DNA from: Chthoniobacterales bacterium
GTDB taxonomy: Bacteria; Verrucomicrobiota; Verrucomicrobiia; Chthoniobacterales; UBA10450
Reading direction: 5' to 3'
Assembly (NCBI GenBank): GCA_013695905.1
Contig: JACCZQ010000156.1
Coordinates: forward strand, 1 to 7,442
Length of the DNA: 7,442 nucleotides
Numbering within the stretch: position 1 is the stretch's first letter; every line of letters starts with the position of its first letter. Positions 1 through 6,601 of the stretch are shown here, piece after piece. The notes beneath the pieces were generated by a model. That model searched no databases, was not told the DNA's origin, and saw only the letters and a list, made by a program, of their open reading frames with translations. Made by a program: the position numbers and the translations under genes.

Positions 1-1359
1 CAATGGAGCGGCGAATACCGTTTCCAATATACCGACGGTCCCTTCCTCCACCTGCTCGAGCGCGCCACCATCGTGCGCGATGCTGATGGCCAGGCGGTGC
101 GCTTCGTCGGCTCGCTCATGGACATCACTGCGCGCACGCAGCTGCAGGATCAGCTTTGTCGTTCGCAAAAGATGGAAGCCTTCGGGCAGCTCGCCGGCGG
201 CGTCGCGCACGACTTCAATAATTTCCTCACCACCATCCTCGGCTACAGCGATCTGCTCCTGCACGAGCTGGCCGTGACAGGGCGCCTCGCCGGTCACATC
301 ACCGAAATCCGGAAAGCGGCCGGCCGTGCCTCCGCCCTCGCCTCGCAGCTGCTGGCGTTCAGCCGGAAACATCCGCTCGAGGCGCGTGTCGTGGAGGTGA
401 ATGCATTGCTCGTGAACCTGGAGCGCTCTCTCTTCCGGCTCCTCGGCGAAAACATCACCGTGGAGTGCCACCTGCACCGCGCGAAAGAAGGCGTGCACGT
501 GAAGGTGGACCCGGGGCAGCTTACGCAGATCATCCTGAACCTGGCGGTGAACGCCCGCGACGCGATGGCGGACGGCGGCCGCCTGACGCTCGCCACCACC
601 AGCATCAACGTGGGAGAGGGAACGCCGCGACCGCCGGGTTGTCAGGAAAACCTTCCACCCGGAAATTACATCGGGCTCAGCGTGTCGGATAACGGCAGCG
701 GCATGAACAACGAAGTGAAGGCGCATCTCTTCGAGCCGTTCTTCACCACCAAGCACGGCGGGAGCGGGAGCGGCCTGGGGCTGGCGACGAGCTACGGCAT
801 CGTGCGGCAAAGCGGTGGCCATCTCTGCGTGGAGAGCGAACTCGGCCGCGGCACGACCGTCACCATTTACCTCCCGCAGGCCGCACCGCCGGTCGCGTCC
901 GCTTTCAAGCGGCCGAACAAAAAGATGCCCACCGGGACCGAGACCATCCTTGTGCTCGAAGATGACGTCAGCGTCCGTCACATCGCGGTGCGGGTGCTGC
1001 GTTCGCTCGGCTACGATGTCCTCGAAGCAGCGACGGGCGAGCACGCGCAGCGTCTCGTCGAAGATCGCGGCGCGCAGAAGATCGACCTGCTGCTCACCGA
1101 TATGGTGATGCCGGAGATGAGCGGCCGGCATTTTGCGGATTGGCTGGAGGGCACCAGCCCGACGACAAAAGTGATCTTCATTTCCGGTTATCTGCAGGAA
1201 TCACTGCACCCGGCCGATCGGCAGGACCAGGAGACATTCTTCCTGCCAAAACCGTTCGACCCGGAGCAGCTCGCCACGAAAGTGCGCGAGACGCTGGATG
1301 TGGGCAGCGCTCGTGAGCGCCGCGCCGCTAGATCTTCGGGATCGGGTTGTGCAGCTTGA
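1..1359 (+). CDS. Hybrid sensor histidine kinase, CckA-like (PAS-HisKA-HATPase-receiver), 5' truncated
   Basis: The reading frame is open from base 1, so the gene starts left of the window; 452 residues are visible. Residues 1-42 are the end of a PAS_3-type sensor domain (WSGEYRF... then VRDADGQAVRFVGSLMDIT). The HisKA region follows, with H-box GGVAHDFNN and phospho-acceptor His70. The ATPase domain has an N box (LNLAVNARDAM, Asn184), a G1 box (SDNGSGM, Asp230), an F box (EPFFTT, 245-250) and a G2 box (GSGSGLGLA). A C-terminal receiver domain (about 315-435) has an acidic pair Asp321/Asp322, phospho-acceptor Asp367 in LLTDMVMPEMSG, and Lys417 in LPKPF. The HDFNN H-box is typical of CckA-like kinases. 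All catalytic residues are present, so it should autophosphorylate on His and pass phosphate to its own Asp. No membrane segment is visible in this part, and the signal and output partner are unknown. Its 3' end overlaps the convergent terC-family gene. Confidence 0.95.
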   Translation, partial: QWSGEYRFQYTDGPFLHLLERATIVRDADGQAVRFVGSLMDITARTQLQDQLCRSQKMEAFGQLAGGVAHDFNNFLTTILGYSDLLLHELAVTGRLAGHITEIRKAAGRASALASQLLAFSRKHPLEARVVEVNALLVNLERSLFRLLGENITVECHLHRAKEGVHVKVDPGQLTQIILNLAVNARDAMADGGRLTLATTSINVGEGTPRPPGCQENLPPGNYIGLSVSDNGSGMNNEVKAHLFEPFFTTKHGGSGSGLGLATSYGIVRQSGGHLCVESELGRGTTVTIYLPQAAPPVASAFKRPNKKMPTGTETILVLEDDVSVRHIAVRVLRSLGYDVLEAATGEHAQRLVEDRGAQKIDLLLTDMVMPEMSGRHFADWLEGTSPTTKVIFISGYLQESLHPADRQDQETFFLPKPFDPEQLATKVRETLDVGSARERRAARSSGSGCAA

Positions 1360-2071
1360 TCGGCTCCGTCTTCGATTTGCGCAGCTTCAGGTTCAGCATC
1401 TCGACGAAGACCGCGAAGCCCATCGAGAAGTAGGTGTAGCCCTTCGGAATGTGATAACCAAAACCTTCCGCGATCAGGTTCACCCCGATCAGGAGAAGGA
1501 AGCTGAGCGCCAGCATCTTGATCGTGGGATGCCGCTCCACGAATCGGGCGATGGTGCCCGCGAAGATCATCATCACGCCGACGGCGATGACCACCGCGGT
1601 GATCATGACCCCGATCTCGTCCACCATCCCGACCGCGGTGATGACCGAGTCTAACGAGAAGACGACATCGAGCAGAATGATCTGGATCAGCACCGAGCTG
1701 AAGGTCGGCGCGATCGGCAGCTTCCCCTCGGCGTCCTCGCCTTCGAGCTTGTTGTGAATCTCGTGCGTGCTCTTCGCCACCAGGAATAACCCGCCGCCGA
1801 TCAAAATCATCGCCCGACCGGTCACGTCGAAGCCGAGGATTTCGAAGAGCGGCCGCGTCAGCCCGATGATCCAGGCCAGCGAGAGCAGCAGCAGGATGCG
1901 CATGATCATGGCCAGGGCGAGACCGATCTTCCGCGCCTTCCCCTGCAGATGCTCCGGCAGCTTTCCCGAAAGGATCGAGATGAAGATGATGTTATCAATG
2001 CCGAGAACGATCTCGAGCAACGTGAGGGTGAGCAGCCCGACAAGGGCATGGGGGTCAGTAATCCAGTCCAT
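1328..2071 (-). CDS. TerC/YgdQ-family integral membrane protein
   Basis: This 247-residue polytopic inner-membrane protein has about seven hydrophobic segments (roughly 8-33, 49-71, 86-101, 122-148, 151-176, 185-205, 215-235). It carries the two hallmark TerC motifs: TLLEIVLGIDNIIFI (Glu20, Asp26, Asn27) and LLDVVFSLDSVITAVGM (Asp135, Asp141). FVERHPTIKMLALSFL is also characteristic of the YgdQ branch. A charged loop (EGEDAEGK, 110-117) separates the two halves. TerC-family proteins are linked to metal-ion export or homeostasis, including manganese, and historically to tellurite resistance. There are no ter-operon neighbours here, so a general metal-transport role is more likely than tellurite resistance. 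The ATG at 2071 fits the family's short N-terminus (MDWITDPHA). A weak AGAG lies about 8-11 bases upstream. Its last 32 bases overlap the kinase gene on the other strand. Confidence 0.93.
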   Translation of the reverse strand: MDWITDPHALVGLLTLTLLEIVLGIDNIIFISILSGKLPEHLQGKARKIGLALAMIMRILLLLSLAWIIGLTRPLFEILGFDVTGRAMILIGGGLFLVAKSTHEIHNKLEGEDAEGKLPIAPTFSSVLIQIILLDVVFSLDSVITAVGMVDEIGVMITAVVIAVGVMMIFAGTIARFVERHPTIKMLALSFLLLIGVNLIAEGFGYHIPKGYTYFSMGFAVFVEMLNLKLRKSKTEPIKLHNPIPKI

Positions 2072-2313
2072 TCTGATCTCTAATTAAGAACAGGAGAGCG
2101 GCACCTGCCAGTGTGGAGCAGCAGCAACTGCAAAGGCGCGGCGCCGGCGGGAGGTGCCGTGCACCCTACGGATAGACGAAGCGGTAAAAACGCTGCTCCG
2201 GGCCCGGCGGCAGGAATTCCTCTTCCTTGCAGCTTCCGCAGCAGAATGCAATCGCCGGCTGCCGCCGCGCGTGCTTGTCAGCGCCCGTTCGTTAGCCAAG
2301 ACTAACGACCGCC
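2072..2313. other. Divergent intergenic spacer between the TerC-family gene and glpX
   Basis: This 242-base spacer must hold the promoters for both divergent genes. I see no confident -35/-10 pair for either. The glpX-proximal end carries a 7-base inverted repeat, listed separately. Short open frames on both strands give low-complexity Arg/Ala/Ser-rich translations with no recognisable domain, so I do not call a gene. Confidence 0.5.
2289..2308 (+). promoter_or_regulatory. 7-base inverted repeat just upstream of glpX start
   Basis: TCGTTAG (2289-2295) and CTAACGA (2302-2308) are perfect reverse complements around a 6-base centre (CCAAGA). The repeat ends 5 bases before the glpX ATG, so it occupies the place where a ribosome binding site would be. 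It could act as an operator or as an mRNA hairpin limiting translation. It could also be chance. Confidence 0.4.
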
Positions 2314-3381
2314 ATGTTACGCCTCCCGAAACAGAACTATCACGACATCGAACGCATCATCGAATTTGATTTCGTGCGCGCCACTGAGGCGGCGGCTTTG
2401 AACTCACTCCAATGGATGGGTCGCGGCGAAAAAGAAAAAGCGGACGAGGCCGCCTGCGACGCGATCCGCGGAATGTTCGACCTGATGAACATCTGCGGCG
2501 AAGTGGTCATCGGCGAAGGGATCAAAGACAACGCTCCCGGCATTTTCAAAGGCGAGCATCTCGGCACCTGGATGCCGGGCGCACCGCCGTTCCACATCGC
2601 GCTCGATCCGATCGATGGCACCACGAACATTTCGAAAGGCGCGCCAAATTCCATCGCCTGTATCGCCGCCGCCAGCCCGAAACCGGGCGTCGAGGTGGCG
2701 TTGCGCGACATCCCTTCTTTCTACATGACGAAGCTGGCCTACGGCCCGGCGGTGATCCGCAGCATGCAGAAGACCGGCATCGATATGGTGAAGATCGAGA
2801 GCCCCATCGAGGAGACGCTGATCACGATCGCGCGCGCGCTGGGGAAACGCGTCCAGGATGTCGTCGTGATGATGCTCGACCGCCCGCGACATGATCAGAT
2901 GGTGAAGGAGATTCGACGCGTCGGCGCTTCGCTCCGGATGATCGGCGATGGCGATATCGCGGCGGCCATTGCTCCGGGGCTTCCCGATACCGGCATCGAT
3001 GTTTATTTCGGGATCGGCGGCTCCCCGGAGGCGGTGCTGGCCGCGGCGGCGATCAAATGTCTGGGCGGCGACATGCAATGTGTGATGTGGCCGCGCGACG
3101 ACAAGGAGCGTGCCCAACTGGTGGCTGACGGACACGAAGCGGATCTCGGCCGCGTCTATTTCGCCGACGATCTCGCGAACGGGGAGAACATTATTTTCTG
3201 TGCGACCGGCATCAGCGAGAGCGCGCTACTCGACGGCGTGAAGACGAAAGGCTCCACCGCGATCACGCATTCGATCTTGATGCGAGCGAAGAGCAAGACG
3301 GTGCGCTTCATTACGGCGCAGCATGATCTGCAGTCCAAGACCATCCGCCTCCGCTCCGACAACCGCGAGCACCGGATCTAA
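2314..3381 (+). CDS. glpX: Class II fructose-1,6-bisphosphatase (GlpX)
   Basis: The 355-residue cytoplasmic enzyme hydrolyses fructose-1,6-bisphosphate to fructose-6-phosphate and phosphate, the committed step of gluconeogenesis. Some GlpX relatives also cleave sedoheptulose-1,7-bisphosphate. Family landmarks run in order: FVRATEAAAL (20-29), WMGRGEKEKADEAACDAI (34-51), VVIGEG (64-69), LDPIDGTTNISKG (97-109), RPRHD (190-194), DGDIAAA (212-218), GIGGSPEAV (233-241), FCATGIS and a KSKTVRFI tail. By alignment from memory with E. coli GlpX, the metal ligands Asp33, Glu57, Asp85, Glu88 and Glu213 correspond to Asp44, Glu68, Asp98, Asp101 and Glu239, so Glu88 is replaced by Asp. The usual IGEGExDEAP motif reads IGEGIKDNAP, losing two acidic residues. 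The N-terminus is about ten residues longer than in E. coli. The ATG at 2314 has no Shine-Dalgarno. Confidence 0.95.
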   Translation: MLRLPKQNYHDIERIIEFDFVRATEAAALNSLQWMGRGEKEKADEAACDAIRGMFDLMNICGEVVIGEGIKDNAPGIFKGEHLGTWMPGAPPFHIALDPIDGTTNISKGAPNSIACIAAASPKPGVEVALRDIPSFYMTKLAYGPAVIRSMQKTGIDMVKIESPIEETLITIARALGKRVQDVVVMMLDRPRHDQMVKEIRRVGASLRMIGDGDIAAAIAPGLPDTGIDVYFGIGGSPEAVLAAAAIKCLGGDMQCVMWPRDDKERAQLVADGHEADLGRVYFADDLANGENIIFCATGISESALLDGVKTKGSTAITHSILMRAKSKTVRFITAQHDLQSKTIRLRSDNREHRI

Positions 3382-3494
3382 GCCCCGGCCTCCGGCGGCT
3401 GCCGCAGCCGCAGCTCCGGACGGAGGCGAATACCGAACAAACCTCCTCGACATCTCCAAGAGGGTTTGCTGAAATTCCCGTTCACCACCCGCTT

Positions 3495-3890
3495 ATGAAA
3501 CAAATACCAAAAACCGAGCTGTCGCCAGATAATGGCTGTGTCATCGATACGAAATGGTCCGTGGAGCCGCTGAGTTACCACGCCTGCGCCGCGGAGGCCG
3601 GGGATCAGGCTGTGGTCCACGACGCACGCCTGCCGGAGATTGTTGTTTTCGATCACGTCGGATTTAAAGGCGCTTACGCTCGCACGAACCTGAGTTTTTA
3701 TTATCTCGGCGAATTCTGGAACGATCGCATTAGCTCGGTCATCATCGTGAGCGGTGTCTGGCGTTTTTATCGCGACGACTATTACAAAGGCGATCATTGG
3801 GATCTCGGCCCCGGCTTCTACGAGTGCTTCTTCAAAGGCGCCGGTCCGGACGACGTGGTGAGTTCGTTCAAGGCGATCGAGTTGTCGTAA
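3495..3890 (+). CDS. Single-domain beta/gamma-crystallin family protein, probably calcium-binding
   Basis: This 131-residue protein has one beta/gamma-crystallin domain made of two Greek-key motifs. Motif 1 (about 49-87) has the (Y/F/W)x4(Y/F)xG signature as Phe52, Phe57, Gly59 and the calcium motif NDRISS at 76-81. Motif 2 (about 88-130) has Tyr92, Tyr97, Gly99 and DDVVSS at 119-124. Both (N/D)(N/D)xx(S/T)S motifs are intact, which in characterised microbial members (protein S, hahellin, clostrillin, M-crystallin) form two Ca2+ sites. A 47-residue N-terminal extension has no recognised domain and no signal peptide, so the protein should stay in the cytoplasm unless exported by another route. 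The cellular role is unknown; stress, structural or calcium-responsive roles are reported for relatives. It lies 113 bases after glpX and is followed by a hairpin. The ATG at 3495 lacks a Shine-Dalgarno; the start is chosen because the frame opens there and Lys follows. Confidence 0.88.
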   Translation: MKQIPKTELSPDNGCVIDTKWSVEPLSYHACAAEAGDQAVVHDARLPEIVVFDHVGFKGAYARTNLSFYYLGEFWNDRISSVIIVSGVWRFYRDDYYKGDHWDLGPGFYECFFKGAGPDDVVSSFKAIELS

Positions 3891-3914
3891 CCGCGCCCCC
3901 GTCTCGCGGGAAAG

Positions 3915-3942
3915 AGGGCGCTCATTCGAGCGCCCTGTTTCT
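3915..3942 (+). terminator. Hairpin terminator after the crystallin gene
   Basis: AGGGCGCTC (3915-3923) pairs perfectly over 9 bases with GAGCGCCCT (3928-3936) around an ATTC loop. It is followed by GTTTCT, a weak U tract. It starts 24 bases after the crystallin stop codon, so it probably ends that transcript; the short U tract lowers certainty. Confidence 0.7.
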
Positions 3943-4151
3943 GTCCAGGGCGATGGTCCGCCGCGCCGCCGACGTGTGATCGATGGGCACGAACGGCGTG
4001 CGCCGCGGGCCGCATCATCGACCTTGCCGCCGGCGTCGCCCGCTGCGGTTGACGAGCCGCGCCGTAGGAATATTTGGTACGCCAGCTTGAATTAAATCCC
4101 GAGAGTGCGTCCTTCTCCCGCTCCGGCCGTTCCCCCACGTAAATTCCAGCC

Positions 4152-4181
4152 TTGACGATTTCCCGCTCCTTCCCAACTAAT
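4152..4181 (+). promoter_or_regulatory. Candidate sigma70-type promoter for bamA
   Basis: TTGACG (4152-4157) matches the -35 consensus at 5 of 6 positions. An 18-base spacer separates it from ACTAAT (4176-4181), which matches the -10 consensus at 4 of 6. Transcription would begin near 4188, inside or next to the palindrome at 4183-4199, leaving a leader of about 40 bases before the ATG at 4230. This is a by-eye call. Confidence 0.35.
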
Positions 4182-4182
4182 A

Positions 4183-4199
4183 CCGCCTGCATCAGGCGG
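4183..4199 (+). repeat. Perfect palindrome upstream of bamA
   Basis: CCGCCTG (4183-4189) and CAGGCGG (4193-4199) are exact reverse complements around CAT. It lies directly downstream of the candidate -10 box and 30 bases before the bamA start. The position would suit an operator or a 5'-leader hairpin. There is no U tract, so it is not a terminator. Confidence 0.55.
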
Positions 4200-4229
4200 A
4201 GTTCCGTCGCCGCCCGTGGCTCTATCGTT

Positions 4230-6542
4230 ATGAAACACTTTGCCGGTCTCTATGGCAGCCTTTCCCGGGCAGTTCTCGCACTGGTCCTTCTCGCCGTTCT
4301 CGCTCCGCATGTTTCTTTCGCGCAGGAGGGTGGGCTCCGGATCAGATCCATCGAGATCCGGTATGCCGGACCGGAAACCCTCAGCCGCCAGCGCATCCTC
4401 GCGCAAATGCGGACGGCCGTCGGCCAGACATTCTCCGATGGCATCGTCGAGCAGGATATCCGCAATTTATACGGAACCGGCCAGATCCAGAACGTCCGTA
4501 TCTTCGCCGAGCCGCAGGGCAGCGGCGTCAAAGTCATCGTCGCGATTCAGACCCGCGCCAATCTCAACGAAATCGAGATTCAGGGCGCCACCCGCATCTC
4601 CGCGAGGGCCCTGCGCAAGCGCATCAAGCTGAAGGTGAACGAGCCACTCAATGAAGACGCCCTCGGCACCGCCCGGCAGGACATCCTCACCGCCTACCGC
4701 GCGAAGGGCTACACCGATGTAGACGTCCAGTACCGCATCGACCTCAATGCAGCGCGCGGCACCTCGCGGGTCATCTTCACGATCAGCGAAGGTCTCCGGG
4801 GCACCATCAGCGCCGTTCGCTTCGAGGGGAACCGCGCTTTCAGCGCCCGCACCCTGCGCAAGCAGATGAAGACGAAGCCGAAAACGCTCATCGCTTTCAT
4901 GGATAAATCCGGGCGCCTCGAGGAGTCTCAGCTCCAACAGGATGTCGACGCGATTCGCGAGTGGTATCAGGACCACGGCTACATCGACGTTGACGTGCAG
5001 ACCCCGCGCCGCGACCGCAGCAACGGACGCATGGCCCTCGTTATTCCCATCGTGGAAGGCCCGAAATACACCATCGGCCGCATCAACGTCCGAGGCACGA
5101 AGATTACCAGCGAAGAAAAGGTGCTGGCTCTCTTCAAGCTGAAGCCGGGCGATGTCTATTCACCGAAAGCCATCCGCGAAGACGCGAAGAAACTCGCCGA
5201 CGCCTACGGCAGCGGCGGCTACGTCGATCTCGTCGTCCAGCCGACCGGTGTCCCCAGCGGGCCGCAGCGGATCGACGTTATCTACAACATCGAGGAAGGA
5301 ATCCGCTCCACCGTTCAGCGCATCAATATCGTCGGCAACATCCGCACCCGGGACAAGGTCATCCGCCGCGAAGTGCTCATCGCCCCCGGCGATGTTTACA
5401 GCACCACCCGCGTCGAGACGACGAGGAAGCGGCTGGATAACCTCGGCTATTTCTCCCGCGTCGAGACCTACCCGGAAGACACCGGGATCGCGGGCCAGAA
5501 AGATCTCACCGTGCAGGTGGAAGAGAAGCGCACCGGCTCGCTGAACTTCGGCGCCGGCTTCAGCACCATCGACAGCGTCATTGGTTTCGTTGAAGTCACC
5601 CAGGGAAATTTTGACCTCTGGAATTGGCCGAACTTCACCGGCGGCGGCCAGAAGTTCCGCACCCGCGTGCAATACGGCGCCCGACGAAAAGATTTCGTCC
5701 TCTCCCTCACCGAGCCTTACTTCCTGGATCAGCGTCTCTCCGTCGGCGGCGACCTCTTCTATCGCGAGGCAAGCTTCCTCAGCTCCGTCTACAGCCAGCG
5801 GAACTATGGTTTCTCCGTCACGGCGCGAAAGCCGATCGGCCGGTTCATGGCCCTGAGTCTCGAATACCGCCTCGAAGAGATCGACATCTTCGACGTCTCC
5901 AGCGGCGCGTCCGAGCAGATCCGCCGCGAAAAAGGTGCCCGCACCAAGAGCCAGATCGCCAGCAGCCTCGTCTTCGACACTCGTGATAATCCATTCCTCT
6001 CTCGCAAAGGACAGCGGGTGGCGCTTACGCCGTTCCTCGCCGGCGGTTTTCTGGGCGGCGACATTCAGATCTACGGCTTCGATCTCGAAGCCTCTCAGTA
6101 CTTCAACCTCCCATGGGATTTGATCCTCCTCCTGAACGGCCAGGTCGCGGGCGTCGACGCCTGGGGCTCAGGTGATAGTGTTCCGATCTTCGATCGCCTC
6201 TTCCTCGGCGGCGGCAACAATCTCCGCGGTTTCGGTTACCGCGACGTTGGCCCGAAAGACCGGCAGGGCGAGCCGCTCGGCGGCAGGACACTGGCTCGCG
6301 CCACGGTCGAGCTGACGGTGCCGATCATTGAGAAGGTGCGTGCCGCCGTTTTCTATGATACTGGTTTCGTCAACACCGGCGCGTTTGATTTCGCAGCGGA
6401 TAATGTTGCCTCAGACATCGGTATCGGGCTCCGGCTCGACTTGCCGATCGGTCCGATCCGGCTCGACTATGGCATTCCGCTGCAGACGGCCGGGAACAGC
6501 AGCTCCGGGAAATTTAACTTTAGCGTCGGATATCAATTTTGA
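4230..6542 (+). CDS. bamA: Outer membrane protein assembly factor BamA (Omp85 family)
   Basis: This is the 770-residue central subunit of the BAM complex, which folds and inserts beta-barrel proteins into the outer membrane. A signal peptide covers 1-31 (hydrophobic core LALVLLAVLA, cleavage after SFA). Five POTRA domains follow at about 36-109, 110-188, 190-277, 278-357 and 358-435, each with the repeating pattern of a beta strand around a conserved Gly (for example IEIQGATRIS, VRFEGNRAFS, INVRGTKITS, INIVGNIRTR). The 436-770 region is the 16-strand barrel. It includes the loop-6 signature NLRGFGY with Arg666-Gly-Phe and ends in FNFSVGYQF, a typical beta-signal with a terminal Phe. The length is close to E. 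coli BamA (810). The frame is open upstream to a TTG at 4152, but the ATG at 4230 gives a proper signal peptide and keeps the likely promoter outside the gene. It is probably co-transcribed with skp, 59 bases downstream. Confidence 0.97.
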   Translation: MKHFAGLYGSLSRAVLALVLLAVLAPHVSFAQEGGLRIRSIEIRYAGPETLSRQRILAQMRTAVGQTFSDGIVEQDIRNLYGTGQIQNVRIFAEPQGSGVKVIVAIQTRANLNEIEIQGATRISARALRKRIKLKVNEPLNEDALGTARQDILTAYRAKGYTDVDVQYRIDLNAARGTSRVIFTISEGLRGTISAVRFEGNRAFSARTLRKQMKTKPKTLIAFMDKSGRLEESQLQQDVDAIREWYQDHGYIDVDVQTPRRDRSNGRMALVIPIVEGPKYTIGRINVRGTKITSEEKVLALFKLKPGDVYSPKAIREDAKKLADAYGSGGYVDLVVQPTGVPSGPQRIDVIYNIEEGIRSTVQRINIVGNIRTRDKVIRREVLIAPGDVYSTTRVETTRKRLDNLGYFSRVETYPEDTGIAGQKDLTVQVEEKRTGSLNFGAGFSTIDSVIGFVEVTQGNFDLWNWPNFTGGGQKFRTRVQYGARRKDFVLSLTEPYFLDQRLSVGGDLFYREASFLSSVYSQRNYGFSVTARKPIGRFMALSLEYRLEEIDIFDVSSGASEQIRREKGARTKSQIASSLVFDTRDNPFLSRKGQRVALTPFLAGGFLGGDIQIYGFDLEASQYFNLPWDLILLLNGQVAGVDAWGSGDSVPIFDRLFLGGGNNLRGFGYRDVGPKDRQGEPLGGRTLARATVELTVPIIEKVRAAVFYDTGFVNTGAFDFAADNVASDIGIGLRLDLPIGPIRLDYGIPLQTAGNSSSGKFNFSVGYQF

Positions 6543-6601
6543 ACGAACCCGGAACCGTCGCAGTCTATAGCCTTTCCAATTACCTCCTCCACAAACCGTC
6601 T

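Larger units (their letters stand above)
3891..4229. other. Intergenic region between crystallin gene and bamA
   Basis: This 339-base stretch contains the hairpin after the crystallin gene (3915-3936), a candidate bamA promoter (4152-4181) and a perfect palindrome (4183-4199). Between 3943 and 4151 I see no gene, RNA or clear repeat. Short open frames there are Arg-rich and look like non-coding reading of GC-rich DNA. Confidence 0.55.

Noticed and set aside
1328..2071. Tellurite-resistance operon
   Set aside because: Only a lone TerC-family gene of the YgdQ type is present; no terA, terB, terD, terE or terZ genes are nearby.
2084..2299. 71-residue minus-strand frame and overlapping plus-strand frames in the TerC/glpX spacer
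   Set aside because: Arg/Ala/Ser-rich low-complexity translations with no start signal or domain; typical of GC-rich non-coding DNA.
2404..3135. 243-residue open frame on the minus strand inside glpX
   Set aside because: It is the antisense of a fully conserved glpX; its His/Asp/Arg-rich translation has no domain and reflects the GC-rich codon bias of glpX.
3395..3411. GCGGCT/AGCCGC hairpin after glpX as a terminator
   Set aside because: Only 6 base pairs in very GC-rich sequence and no T run follows; not distinguishable from background.
3378..3797. 139-residue minus-strand open frame across the crystallin gene
   Set aside because: It overlaps the crystallin frame, which has clear motifs on the plus strand; the antisense translation shows no recognisable family.
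4049..4076. A second TTGACG (4049) with TATTTG 16 bases later as a bamA promoter
   Set aside because: The -10 match is only 3 of 6 and the site is 150 bases upstream of the gene; the 4152 candidate is better.
4152..4229. Upstream TTG start extending BamA by 26 residues
   Set aside because: The extension would put a polar Arg-rich stretch before an otherwise standard signal peptide, and it overlaps the promoter candidate and palindrome.
4467..4976. 169-residue minus-strand open frame inside bamA, and a similar one at 5160-5672
   Set aside because: Both are antisense to well-conserved POTRA coding sequence and have no domain signature.
6539..6601. Upstream TTG start extending Skp by 21 residues
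   Set aside because: It would bury the MKKLL signal peptide start; the internal ATG at 6602 fits the family.
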